This document shows positions 19,511 through 28,534 of a stretch of 64,000 bases of DNA, one piece after another. The notes below the pieces were generated by a model that saw only the letters and a list, made by a program, of their open reading frames with translations, was not told the origin of the DNA and ran no database searches. Origin of the DNA: Erwinia tracheiphila. Lineage in GTDB: Bacteria; Pseudomonadota; Gammaproteobacteria; Enterobacterales; Enterobacteriaceae. The stretch is taken from the NCBI RefSeq assembly GCF_021365465.1, contig NZ_CP089932.1, positions 4,464,001 through 4,528,000 on the forward strand. The letters are read 5' to 3'. The first letter of the stretch is position 1. Every line of letters starts with the position of its first letter. The position numbers and the translations under genes were made by a program.

Positions 19511-19542
19511 TTGACTCTGGAGTTGACTCCAGAGTGTAAGAT
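19511..19542 (+). promoter_or_regulatory. zntA promoter with ZntR operator
   Basis: The -35 TTGACT (19511-19516) and -10 TAAGAT (19537-19542) are separated by 20 bp, longer than normal, as in MerR-family promoters. Between them lies a near-perfect dyad, ACTCTGGAGT and ACTCCAGAGT (19514-19523 and 19526-19535). This matches the known ZntR operator of zntA; zinc-loaded ZntR untwists the spacer and activates. Confidence 0.92.
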
Positions 19543-19586
19543 AACGCAGGTGGGAGTATTTCCCCTCTGCGTTATCAGGAGGCTTT

Positions 19587-21881
19587 ATGAAGCAACATTC
19601 TTCAAATTATCAGAATGGAGGCACGCACAGGCTGTGCCATCCGCATTCGCAAAGTCAATCTCCTCCCGTTATCAGAAAATCCATCGCTATCGCTGCGTCC
19701 GGCGAAAACAGCCCGTGCTGTGGCGATGCTTATTGCAACAGTGTCGGCCAAACCGCTGAACAACCTGCGCCTGGAAGAGAACGATCAGCCTGGCGCTGGC
19801 AAATCAGCGGAATGGACTGCCCGGCATGCGCACGAAAAATAGAGCATGTCCTGAGTCAGATGCCCGCGGTGATACAGGCAAAAGTGCTGTTTGCCACCCA
19901 AAGACTGGTGGTCAGTGCAACAGAGGACGTTCAACAGCAGGTTGAACTGGCGGTTGAAGCCACCGGATTTACCCTGACGCGTACTGACGAAAACCGAATC
20001 ACTCAGCAAAAAAAACCTTTCTGGCAGGACAATCGTTTGCTGATGGTGCTCATCGTGCTAATGGCGGGCAGCACAGTGCTTCAGCAGTTTTCCCCACCAG
20101 CAGGAAAAGCGGCCTTTCTCCTGACCACGCTAATGGGTGTCTGGCCGATCGCGCACCGCGCCCTGCGCCTGATCAAAGGCGGAACACCTTTTGCCATTGA
20201 AACACTGATGACCGTTGCAGCCGTCGGTGCGCTCTTTGTTGACGCTGCCGCCGAAGCTGCGATGGTTATCCTCCTTTTTAAGTTGGGTGAGCGGCTGGAG
20301 TCTTTCGCTGCTGATCGCGCACGCCGGGGAGTTACTGCACTGATGGCACTGCAACCGGAAAAGGCCTGTCGCATTAATGGAAACGTGCGTGAACTTATCC
20401 CCCTGAGCGCACTGCATCCCGGCGATATTATCGAGGTTACTGCCGGGGCCCGTTTGCCCGCTGACGCCCGCCTGCTCAACGCCACAGCGGGTTTTGATGA
20501 AAGCGCGCTGACCGGTGAGCCCATGCCGGTTGAACGTCAGCCAGGCGAAGTGGTTGCCGCAGGCAGCCTGAGCGTTGATCGGTTAGTCAGGCTTGAGGTG
20601 GTTTCTCAACCGGGAGAGAGCGCAATCGATCGCATCCTGCAGCTGATTGAAGATGCAGAATCACATCGTGCGCCGATTGAACGTTTTATCGATCAGTTTA
20701 GCCGTATTTACACGCCATTCATTATGGCTATGGCAATATTGGTCGCCGTAATACCGCCATTACTTTTCACGGGTGAATGGCAACCGTGGTTGTATAAGGG
20801 CCTGACGCTGCTGCTGATTGGATGTCCATGCGCACTGGTTATTTCCACGCCAGCAGCAATAACGTCAGCCCTGGCTGCCGCGTCACGCCAGGGTGTGCTT
20901 ATCAAAGGCGGCGCTGCCCTTGAACGACTTAATACAATAAAAACGCTGGCTTTTGATAAAACAGGTACACTGACGGAAGGGAAGCCTAGGGTGATGACGA
21001 TTGTCAGCCTGAATGGCGCACCCGAAGCCGTTCTGTTAGCCAAAGCGGCTACAGTTGAACGGGGATCTTCACACCCTCTGGCAAAGGCCATTGTTGCACT
21101 GGCTGAAAGCCGCAATCTGCCCATTTTATCAACAGATAAACAGATAACGCACGCGGGCAGCGGGGTTGAATCAGATGTAAGTGGTCACAAACTCAGGATC
21201 TCCAGGCCCGCAAGCATGCCGGAAAACAGCCTTGACGCGGCGCTGCTGGCACAAATTGAAAAACTGGAAGAAGCTGGCCATACCGTTGTGGTGATGTTGC
21301 AGGATGAACAACCTGTCGCCCTGATAGCCCTGCGCGATACGCTACGAGAAGAAGCCGTGGCTACTCTGCAGGCATTGCGCAAACTCGGCTTACAAACGGT
21401 GATGCTGACCGGGGATAATCCTCTGGCCGCCGCGACCATGGCAAAAACACTGGATATTGAATTTCGTGCGGGTTTATTGCCCGCTGATAAAGTCACGGCA
21501 GTTCGTGCGCTTAACCAGCAGTCCCCGCTGGCCATGGTGGGAGATGGCATTAATGACGCACCGGCGATGAAAGCCGCGACCGTTGGCATAGCAATGGGCA
21601 GCGGTAGCGATGTTGCACTTGAGACAGCCGATATCGCCCTGACTGGCGATCGCCTTACCGGGCTGACCATGATGGTCCGTCTTTCGCGCACAACCCTGGC
21701 GAATATACGGCAAAACATCGCATTAGCGCTGACGTTAAAAGGCGTGTTTCTGGTAACAACCCTACTGGGAATCAGCGGGCTGTGGTTAGCCGTTCTGGCC
21801 GATTCGGGAGCAACTGCATTAGTGACCGCTAACGCCCTGCGCCTGTTAAACCATAAAATTAACGACAACAACACTGAATAA
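19587..21881 (+). CDS. zntA: ZntA, zinc/cadmium/lead-exporting P1B-type ATPase
   Basis: A 764-residue inner-membrane pump. The N-terminus is His/Cys-rich (CHPHSQ near residue 17, PCCGDAYC near 43), followed by an HMA metal-binding domain with GMDCPAC (about 74). Transport motif CPC (about 412, GCPCALVIS), phosphorylation site DKTGTLT (about 456), TGDNPLAA and hinge GDGINDAP (about 651) are all intact. It is about 30 residues longer than Escherichia ZntA, all in the N-terminus. A strong AGGAGG precedes the ATG. Regulated by the ZntR promoter just upstream. Confidence 0.96.
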   Translation: MKQHSSNYQNGGTHRLCHPHSQSQSPPVIRKSIAIAASGENSPCCGDAYCNSVGQTAEQPAPGRERSAWRWQISGMDCPACARKIEHVLSQMPAVIQAKVLFATQRLVVSATEDVQQQVELAVEATGFTLTRTDENRITQQKKPFWQDNRLLMVLIVLMAGSTVLQQFSPPAGKAAFLLTTLMGVWPIAHRALRLIKGGTPFAIETLMTVAAVGALFVDAAAEAAMVILLFKLGERLESFAADRARRGVTALMALQPEKACRINGNVRELIPLSALHPGDIIEVTAGARLPADARLLNATAGFDESALTGEPMPVERQPGEVVAAGSLSVDRLVRLEVVSQPGESAIDRILQLIEDAESHRAPIERFIDQFSRIYTPFIMAMAILVAVIPPLLFTGEWQPWLYKGLTLLLIGCPCALVISTPAAITSALAAASRQGVLIKGGAALERLNTIKTLAFDKTGTLTEGKPRVMTIVSLNGAPEAVLLAKAATVERGSSHPLAKAIVALAESRNLPILSTDKQITHAGSGVESDVSGHKLRISRPASMPENSLDAALLAQIEKLEEAGHTVVVMLQDEQPVALIALRDTLREEAVATLQALRKLGLQTVMLTGDNPLAAATMAKTLDIEFRAGLLPADKVTAVRALNQQSPLAMVGDGINDAPAMKAATVGIAMGSGSDVALETADIALTGDRLTGLTMMVRLSRTTLANIRQNIALALTLKGVFLVTTLLGISGLWLAVLADSGATALVTANALRLLNHKINDNNTE

Positions 21882-21891
21882 CGGAGAGAAA

Positions 21892-22110
21892 ATGAATAAA
21901 AGCATCACGGATGAAAATCAAACGTTAAAAAAAATGCTACGCTTACAACGCTGGTTGTTTATTGGCGGAGCCGTCGTAGGCGTACAGGCGATAATTCATG
22001 CCTTCTCATCAACGCCCCTGTGGGGTTATCTGGCATTTGAAGTTCTGCTGGCCGTGGGATGCACCAGCTATGCGCTGCTGCTCTCGACGAAAATTAACGC
22101 CTTAAAATAA
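21892..22110 (+). CDS. Small two-helix membrane protein downstream of zntA
   Basis: A 72-residue protein with two clear hydrophobic segments (about 18-40 and 46-66) joined by a short loop. It begins 10 nt after the zntA stop with GGAGAGAA as ribosome binding site, so it is almost certainly in the zntA transcript and zinc-induced. I do not recognise the family. It could be an accessory subunit or modulator of ZntA; this is inference from position only. Confidence 0.7.
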   Translation: MNKSITDENQTLKKMLRLQRWLFIGGAVVGVQAIIHAFSSTPLWGYLAFEVLLAVGCTSYALLLSTKINALK

Positions 22111-22191
22111 AATAATCCTGATAATTCATAACGCCCTTATCCGGCGCTGACTTCGCTGCAGATAAGGGTTCAATGCTGCTGGCAAAATGGC

Positions 22192-22437
22192 TCAGAGTCC
22201 TTTTTTTACCAGATATCGGTAAGGCGGGGTTTCCGTTGCCTGAGCCAGCAGCCTGTGCTCCATAAAACGACAAAAACCCGGAATGTCTCGCGTGGTGGCC
22301 GGGTCGTCAGCAACGATCAGCAACGTCTCGCCATCCTGCATATCACGCACCGTTTTCCGCACCATCATTACCGGCTCAGGACAGCGCAGTCCGAGAGCAT
22401 CAAGGGTATGGTCGGGGTTGACAAAAGGATCGCTCAT
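22192..22437 (-). CDS. tusA: Sulfur carrier protein TusA
   Basis: An 81-residue cytoplasmic sulfur carrier that takes persulfide from IscS and passes it to TusBCD for 2-thiouridine in tRNA wobble positions. The active-site cysteine is in [17 protein letters not shown] (Cys about 19), and the family fold continues with [16 protein letters not shown]. Length equals Escherichia TusA (81). Confidence 0.96.
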   Translation of the reverse strand: MSDPFVNPDHTLDALGLRCPEPVMMVRKTVRDMQDGETLLIVADDPATTRDIPGFCRFMEHRLLAQATETPPYRYLVKKGL

Positions 22438-22640
22438 AATATTCTCTGTTCAGGAAAAAAACGGGCTTATTTTACGCGCCGCATAGCGATGTGCAAGCCC
22501 GGCCGTGATGACATACGGTGATCCCCTTGATCATTGCGCACCGACCACCAGGCAATAACGTTTGCGTTAACATTAACCATTGCATTGCCATTCTGTTTCG
22601 GTAAGATGCCGCGCAATCGCTGTCGCGAGATTATGGTTTG

Positions 22641-22674
22641 TTTGGGTTCCCTCACCCCACTATTCAAAAAGGTT
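22641..22674 (+). promoter_or_regulatory. Probable preQ1-I (type III) riboswitch overlapping the yhhQ Shine-Dalgarno
   Basis: Just ahead of yhhQ the leader reads TTGGGTTCC then CTCACCCCA then an A-rich tail with AAAAAGG. TGGG (22643-22646) can pair with CCCA (22656-22659) as stem P1, the loop has the TTC-C element, and the A tail with AAGG gives the H-type pseudoknot that buries the Shine-Dalgarno. Escherichia yhhQ has a published preQ1-I type III switch of this layout. No folding was computed. Confidence 0.62.
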
Positions 22675-22676
22675 AT

Positions 22677-23345
22677 ATGATGATTTCTTTCTCTTCACGC
22701 CAGCGAAGCGGTGCGTTGTTCTGGCTTTCGTTGTTTCATATTCTGGTGATTACCTCCAGCAACTATCTGGTACAGCTGCCGGTTTCAATTTTTGGTATGC
22801 ATACTACCTGGGGCGCATTCAGCTTCCCCTTTATCTTTCTTGCCACCGACTTAACCGTGAGAATCTTTGGTGCCCCACTTGCCCGCCGCATTATCCTGGT
22901 GGTCATGGTGCCAGCGCTGATTATCTCTTATGTTATTTCAGCACTTTTCTATCAGGGCCAATGGCAGGGGGTTGCTGCACTTAACGCGGTCAACCTGTTT
23001 GTTGCGCGTATTGCCTGCGCCAGCTTTATGGCTTACGCGCTCGGGCAAGTTCTGGATGTGCATGTCTTTAATCGTCTGCGAAAATTGCCTCAATGGTGGA
23101 TTGCACCCGCCTGCGCAATGTTCCTCGGCAATATCAGTGACACGCTGGCCTTCTTTTTTATCGCTTTTTATAAAAGTACCGATCCCTTTATGGCACAAAA
23201 CTGGGTAGAAATTGCCCTGGTGGACTACAGCTTTAAAGTAATTATTTGCATGCTTTTTTTCCTGCCTGCTTATGGCATGTTGTTAAATACCGCGCTTAAA
23301 ACACTGGCGAAGCGCCCCATCAGGACTGAGCTGAACATCGGTTAA
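22677..23345 (+). CDS. yhhQ: YhhQ, queuosine precursor (preQ0/preQ1) transporter
   Basis: A 222-residue inner-membrane protein of the VUT/YhhQ family with about six membrane segments. Conserved parts include WLSLFHILVITSSNYLVQLPV, TTWGAFSFPFIFLATDLTVR and GNISDTLAFFFIAF. It imports queuosine precursors for salvage into tRNA. I start at ATG 22677 (MMISFSSRQ), directly behind the riboswitch-associated AAGG; an earlier in-frame ATG at 22638 lies inside the leader structure. Confidence 0.93.
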   Translation: MMISFSSRQRSGALFWLSLFHILVITSSNYLVQLPVSIFGMHTTWGAFSFPFIFLATDLTVRIFGAPLARRIILVVMVPALIISYVISALFYQGQWQGVAALNAVNLFVARIACASFMAYALGQVLDVHVFNRLRKLPQWWIAPACAMFLGNISDTLAFFFIAFYKSTDPFMAQNWVEIALVDYSFKVIICMLFFLPAYGMLLNTALKTLAKRPIRTELNIG

Positions 23346-23607
23346 TTAACGATGTGGGAAAATCTCCCGCCTCTGCCTGGCACAACGACGCTGCACGATA
23401 AAAACGCTTGCGGATAGCCCAGCACCGTCCTTAGACCCGCTTGTTTATCACCAGGCATCCCACTGATACAGTAAGAAAAAGCGGTGTCTGAAAAGATTTT
23501 CAGTGCCTACACTACATGCAGCCCCTGCGTGGCGGTTGCATTTATCAACCGGTTACTATTTTATGAGTGCTGTTAACAGGCACATGACTAACGTTAAAGA
23601 GATGAGA

Positions 23608-24156
23608 ATGCGTAACTTACTGAGATATGCTGGTATTGGTTTACTGGTGGTTGGACTCAGCGCCTGCGATGGCCAAAAAGACAACGCCGCAGCCGATAGT
23701 AATAGTCCAGGCAACAGCCAGACCGTAACGCTGGTAAATGGCAAGATGAGTTTCTCCCTGCCTTCCGGCATGTCCGATCAGAGCGGCAAACTGGGCACCC
23801 AGACTAACAATATGCATGTTTATGCCGACGCAACTGGCCAGAGAGCGATTATTGTTATCGAGGGCAATGCCACTTCCGAAGCGCTGGATGCGCTCAGTAA
23901 ACGACTGGAAGCGCAGCAACGCAGCCGCGATCCGCAATTGCAAGTGGTCACTAACAAACCTGTTGAACTGAAAGGTCAACCCGCACAGCAGCTGGATTCG
24001 GTTATTTCCGCTAAAAACCAGTCGACCTGGTCTTCCGTGGTATTAGCAAAAGTTGATAACAGGCTGATGACGCTGCAAATCACCCTGCCTGCCGATAACC
24101 AGCAACAGTCACAAACCGACGCTGAAAACATTATCAAAACCATCACATTCAAATAA
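23608..24156 (+). CDS. dcrB: DcrB, inner-membrane lipoprotein
   Basis: A 182-residue lipoprotein. The signal sequence ends in the lipobox LSAC (residues about 17-20, [13 protein letters not shown]), followed by a small alpha/beta domain ending NIIKTITFK. In Escherichia DcrB is needed for phage C1/C6 infection and acts with lipoprotein maturation. I start at MRNLLRYAG (23608); the in-frame ATG at 23602 is an alternative. A strong terminator follows at 24163-24186. Confidence 0.92.
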   Translation: MRNLLRYAGIGLLVVGLSACDGQKDNAAADSNSPGNSQTVTLVNGKMSFSLPSGMSDQSGKLGTQTNNMHVYADATGQRAIIVIEGNATSEALDALSKRLEAQQRSRDPQLQVVTNKPVELKGQPAQQLDSVISAKNQSTWSSVVLAKVDNRLMTLQITLPADNQQQSQTDAENIIKTITFK

Positions 24157-24162
24157 CGTATT

Positions 24163-24186
24163 TGCCCCACCAGCCCAGGTGGGGCA
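24163..24186 (+). terminator. dcrB terminator
   Basis: TGCCCCACC (24163-24171) pairs perfectly with GGTGGGGCA (24178-24186) around a 6-nt loop, six bases after the dcrB stop; a short T run follows. This is the last backbone element before the mobile insertion. Confidence 0.85.
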
Positions 24187-24189
24187 TTT

Positions 24190-24907
24190 GAATAGCCAAC
24201 AAAAAGTCCCTCTCTTCCGGGCATGGTGAATACAGCCCTGAGATCTGCCGTTATTATCCGGCATGCCACCTTTATCCGCAGAGATTGAGCGAATGTTGGT
24301 AACATTGTGCGCGGTACAACAGTGACCAGCACTTGTGAAAGTGAATACTTACAAGGCATGATGCCCGCACTGCTGAATGGATCAGGCTGCCGTGACGATG
24401 ACTCAATTTCACGCTATTGCCACTCGCCAAAGCAGGCATTCCCAGTGTCCCAGCATAAACAGAACCAAAGTCGGTCCGCACAAGGGTAAGCCGCCACATT
24501 TCAGATTTACCTGACCTCAGTGCGGCAACTTTTTTCTGTTACAACAATATGTAATGGCAAAAACGCAGCAGAGGGGTTGGCATACCTGACATGAAGCCAG
24601 CCTGAAAAGTGCAGACGCCACACGCTGTTAATGACTGCGGCGCTCCCCTGACGAATTTCTGACTATTGCATCAATGTTTAACGGCAATAACCAGGCCTCC
24701 GTGCCTGCACGCACTGTATGAAACCAGCGAGAGATCGGGTCGCTGCGCGCTGTTAACACCACGCGGAAGGAAGGCGATACGTACAAAAACGAATAAGCAA
24801 TGCCAGTCATTTTAGCTATTATTATCAATATGTTGAACCTATTAACCGTCTTTTGGGTTCCACTGCTCCCCAACCCCCAATAACGGGACAAAGCAGGAGT
24901 GCTCAAA
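24190..24907. other. Unassigned stretch between dcrB and the ColE1-type origin
   Basis: No convincing gene is seen in these 720 bp. Minus-strand open frames near 24272-24499 and 24628-24820 have no recognisable domain. Because the next segment is plasmid-derived, part of this may be plasmid sequence from beyond the origin. In Escherichia yhhS follows dcrB directly. Confidence 0.4.
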
Positions 24908-25043
24908 TCAGCAAAGGCCGGAAAAAAGATGCGGCGTTGCCGTTTTTCCATAGGCTCCGCCTCCCCCTGGCGAACATCACAGAAATCGGGTGATTTCCGG
25001 TGCTCAAGCCAGACGGAGGACGAAACCCGACAGGGCTTAAAGA
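24908..25043 (-). other. ColE1-type plasmid replication origin fragment (3' part of RNA II)
   Basis: The stretch contains the hallmark of ColE1/pMB1 origins in the same order: AAAGGCCGG..GCGTTGCCG, TTTTTCCATAGGCTCCGCC, GGCGAACATCACAGAAATCG, GCTCAAGCCAGA, and CGAAACCCGACAGGGCTTAAAG. In ColE1 RNA II is transcribed toward the CCATAGGCT site, that is leftward here. The RNA I region and the RNA II promoter are missing because an IS6-family element begins at 25044. So this is an inactive scar of a small multicopy plasmid in the chromosome. Confidence 0.85.
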
Positions 25044-25845
25044 GGTTCTGTCGCATTAACGGCAGTGGACCGGCAGAAAGGCTACTGACTGTTTTTCAGG
25101 CAGCCAGCAAACAGAATTGTTCCGCGGGGGCAATCCATCACTTTGTGGATGTTGATATTGTCCTTTGCGTATCATGTGGAGCTGTTCGATGCCGGCCAGC
25201 CGCGTCTGTGCACGGCGAAACAAGTTGAATCCCGGCATCTGGTATCCGGCGTCTGATATTGCGGTGATCCTGCTCAACTAAGTTGTTCAGATACTTGCTT
25301 TGCCTGACGGTGATGTTTTCCTCAGCGGGTTTGTCGGCATTGAGCGTTGCCAGGGCAGCGGTACTGGTGCCGCTTTTAGCGATCATCACCACTTCAGGTT
25401 CACCGTGGTGACGGATAGCCTTGCGAAAGAAACGCAGCGCGGTGGCATCACGCCAGGCGGTCAACAAAAAGTCGATGGTCTGTCCCGGTCTGTCGACGGC
25501 GCGGTACAGGTATTTCCACTGCCCTCTGACCCTGATGTGGGCTTCGTCCATGCGCCAGTGGCCCCCCACAGCACGTTTATGCCGGCGAAATGCCCTGTCC
25601 GGTAACGGCACCAGACGGATGACCCGGCGATGGCGTGTGGAAGGGTCAACGACAGTACCGCGCTCCGCCATCATTTCTTCCAGATTACGCAGGCTCAGGG
25701 CACAGGCCAGATACCCGCGGACCCACCGGGCAATAATGTCGACGGGATAGCGCAGGCGTTTGAAGGATGTCAGGATCGGAGACATGGGCAGGTAACATCA
25801 CAAAAAACAACATGTTCCCTGATGGCTACTTAATGCGACAGGACC
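25044..25845 (-). mobile_element. IS6-family (IS26-like) element, 802 bp
   Basis: Terminal repeats: GGTTCTGTCGCATTAA from 25044, and GGTCCTGTCGCATTAA read inward from 25845. The element holds a broken IS6-type transposase. The 8 bp on each side (CTTAAAGA and CCGCTGTG) do not match, so the element is not flanked by its own target duplication; this fits cointegrate or adjacent-deletion events that join plasmid and phage DNA. Confidence 0.85.
25096..25785 (-). pseudogene. IS6-family transposase, frameshifted and catalytically mutated
   Basis: The DDE core is recognisable: VGGHWRMDEAHIRVRGQW (first Asp), then GEPEVVMIAKSGTSTAALA, where the family has IDKSG; the second catalytic Asp is therefore Ala here, and NLVEQDHR (Glu) follows. 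The frame shifts near 25260 and again near 25120; the natural end (AEQFCLLAA) is at 25096. Non-functional on both counts. Confidence 0.88.
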
Positions 25846-26015
25846 CCGCTGTGTCGATTTATCACATGGGGAAAAGCAGACGGGTGCCAACAAACGCGCT
25901 ACTTAACAGCGTCAGCGCCCTGGCTGTTGATCTACCGCGCGATAAATAAGCCGCAATCCGTGAGATAAATGGGTACGGTGCGGCTTTTCAGATACTGCAA
26001 AGGAATTACAAATTA

Positions 26016-28502
26016 TCAGTCGTAAGCAACCCGACGCTTACGGGAAAGAATAGCTTCCAGTGCTCTTTCCAGTTCAGGAATGGATAGTTTCAGCGCATTA
26101 GCCACATCAGGAGCAGGTGCCTTGTTCTTGCCATCAATGTAGATATGGTTAATTACGTTAATCCCGCCATCAGATACTCCCCCTCTGGTGCCTCTGGCTG
26201 CAATTCCCGTACCTTGTCCCGAATATCCTGCTCTCATAATCTCTGGCGGAGGAAGACGAGGCACTTCCGGCATCATTTCCTCTGCCAGCCGCTGCCCGGC
26301 AAGCGCCGCGAGCGGAGTGGTTCGCTGTAGGCCAATAGCGGCACCCTGCGAGATATTCGACCCGAAGCCCATAAACACACGGCTTGGCGAGTGAATCCCC
26401 AGCTTTTCCTTGAACCAGCCGCCGACGCTGTCGCCCATCTCTGTGACAGTGCTCTTGAGCAACTCCCACTTGTTTTTGATACCGTTCACCAGTCCATCAA
26501 TCAGGTGACCGCCAAACTCCGTAAACTGGCCGGGAAGGTCAATGCCGAACCACTTCATTACCCCTGCAAACGCCTTGTAGAACAGTCCCAGCGGCGACCA
26601 GTTCAGGATTAGCTTACTCACGCCGAGAACGCCGCCATTAAAGGCCGTTTTGACTTCCTCCCATCGCTGCGAGAACCATCGGCTTATTGCGCCCCAGTTG
26701 CGGTAAATCAGGTACGCGCCCCCGGCGATAATGGTTATCGCAATGCCTATGGGGTTCATTAACAGCGCCCTGCCAAACCAGAGGAAAGCCTTTGCCACGA
26801 CCATTACGCCCCTGAACAATCCACCCGCCAGCGCTTTACCCAGCATCCCGGCTCCTTTCGCTACGGTACTGAATCCGGTAGCCAGCCAGCGCAGTTTGCC
26901 GCCATCACTCAGGGCGGTTTTGAGTAACAGCCAGTTAGTACGCAGCTGTACGGCATTTTTCCACAACCCGGCGAAAGGTGATATCAGCAGATTAAGGCCG
27001 AGTTTCAGCCCGACAGTGGCGACTTTCAGCCCCAGTAGTACGCCCACGGTTTTTGCCACGCCCTGAACAATGCCGGTGTGCTGCGCTATCCATTGCCCGG
27101 TGGAATGAATCAGCGGAATCAGTTGCTGCGTCATTGACACGAACGAGGGAGATAGCTGACTGCCGAGAATAATGGACAGTTCACGGGTGCTGACCATCAG
27201 CGCTTTAGTCGCCTCCAGCGGGGATTTCAGCCGTTCCGTGTAGGAGGAAGCCATCAGGTCTTTATCCGCCGCCTTAAGTGCGCCAGCCCTGATTTCGCGG
27301 TACTTGTCCATGTTGGCAAGCATCGGACGGACAAACGCCATGACCTGCATATCAGCGAACATCTCACCCAGCCCGAAATTTTTCGCCAGTTCCTGTAGCG
27401 CAAGGTCGCGGGAATTATCGTCCTTAATTTTCATCGCCTTCTTGAAGCCTGCCAGCGCTTCCGGGCTTTTGGCTTCCAGATACCTGCCCATGACGCTTAT
27501 CATGCCCTCAATGGGCGAGACGCCAGCAGATTTATAAGCCATCAGTGACCCCTGAAGGTCAATCCCGATATCGGCAAACTGTTTCTGCGTGTCGCGGGCA
27601 AAAATCTTGGTGAGGAAGTTACGGAAGTTGTTGCCAGCCTCATCAGATGACCCGGCACCAATTCGGGCAATCTGTAAACTCGCTCCGATTTCCGCCATCG
27701 CCTCTTTACCTTCGGCAATACCGCGCATCATCGGGGCAAGAGATGGCATCCATTTCACCTGGTCAGGGATTTCAAAAGACCCCTGGTCGCCTGCAAAGGC
27801 CATGATGTTCTGTACTTTGGCAAACTCTTTAGCGCTGCCATCCATTGAGTTTTTCCAGACGGCGGCAACCTTCGCCCATTCCGTCCCGGTGGTACGTGTG
27901 GCAGTAGCGGCGCGGGCTATATTGGGCATAAAGCTGCCAATTTCGGACACACTGTCTATATTGTCACTGATAAGCGAGCCGACGGCCTCCTGTAAGTCGC
28001 TCTGGTACTGGTTGTATTTGAGCGACCAGTCACGGATTTGCTGACCCAGCCCCGCGCGGGTTTTATCGTCATATTTCGCCGTGATTGACATATCAATCAT
28101 CTTGTCGTCAAACGAGGCCGACTGCTGAATTGCCGGGGATACGAGACTGTAAGCGGCTTTGGCCTGCGCCCACGTCTCAATCCCGTGACCATACAGCGCC
28201 ATCCGGTTTGCTCTCAGGGCATCGGTTGTGGCAGACGCCGCCGACAGGCGGGACTGCTGGCGGTTTAATTGCTCCAGCGTTCTGCCGACCCGTTGCAGGT
28301 CATTGTTCAGACGTGAAGCCACGCCCGAACCTACCTGACCGTAACGCTGCATGGCGCGTGACAGGCTGCTTTGCTGCTCCGTCAGTCTGCGTGACGTGTC
28401 GCCGAGAGAATCCAGTGTGCGCCGGGTACTGCTCATGGCGGAACGGAAGCTGCTCCCGACAATACCGCCAATCATCACGCCAACAGAAAAATTATTGCTC
28501 AT
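26016..28502 (-). CDS. Phage tail tape measure protein
   Basis: An 828-residue protein with the tape measure layout: an N-terminal coiled-coil region (residues 20-95, many Gln/Leu/Arg), a middle domain typical of the TP901-type family (MPNIARAATATRTTGTEWAKVAAVWK; AGDQGSFEIPDQVKWMP), hydrophobic helices at about 480-620, and a C-terminal KLGIHSPSRVFMGFGSNISQG block common to tape measure proteins. It would set tail length. It is intact, which is notable beside so many broken genes. No tail tube, sheath or baseplate genes are nearby. Confidence 0.85.
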   Translation of the reverse strand: MSNNFSVGVMIGGIVGSSFRSAMSSTRRTLDSLGDTSRRLTEQQSSLSRAMQRYGQVGSGVASRLNNDLQRVGRTLEQLNRQQSRLSAASATTDALRANRMALYGHGIETWAQAKAAYSLVSPAIQQSASFDDKMIDMSITAKYDDKTRAGLGQQIRDWSLKYNQYQSDLQEAVGSLISDNIDSVSEIGSFMPNIARAATATRTTGTEWAKVAAVWKNSMDGSAKEFAKVQNIMAFAGDQGSFEIPDQVKWMPSLAPMMRGIAEGKEAMAEIGASLQIARIGAGSSDEAGNNFRNFLTKIFARDTQKQFADIGIDLQGSLMAYKSAGVSPIEGMISVMGRYLEAKSPEALAGFKKAMKIKDDNSRDLALQELAKNFGLGEMFADMQVMAFVRPMLANMDKYREIRAGALKAADKDLMASSYTERLKSPLEATKALMVSTRELSIILGSQLSPSFVSMTQQLIPLIHSTGQWIAQHTGIVQGVAKTVGVLLGLKVATVGLKLGLNLLISPFAGLWKNAVQLRTNWLLLKTALSDGGKLRWLATGFSTVAKGAGMLGKALAGGLFRGVMVVAKAFLWFGRALLMNPIGIAITIIAGGAYLIYRNWGAISRWFSQRWEEVKTAFNGGVLGVSKLILNWSPLGLFYKAFAGVMKWFGIDLPGQFTEFGGHLIDGLVNGIKNKWELLKSTVTEMGDSVGGWFKEKLGIHSPSRVFMGFGSNISQGAAIGLQRTTPLAALAGQRLAEEMMPEVPRLPPPEIMRAGYSGQGTGIAARGTRGGVSDGGINVINHIYIDGKNKAPAPDVANALKLSIPELERALEAILSRKRRVAYD

Positions 28503-28534
28503 GGTTCACTCCGGTAATGAGTGGTTTGGTGGCG

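Noticed and set aside
24628..25056. Minus-strand gene running through the plasmid origin
   Set aside because: Its first part is RNA II origin sequence, which is not coding, and the rest has no recognisable motif.
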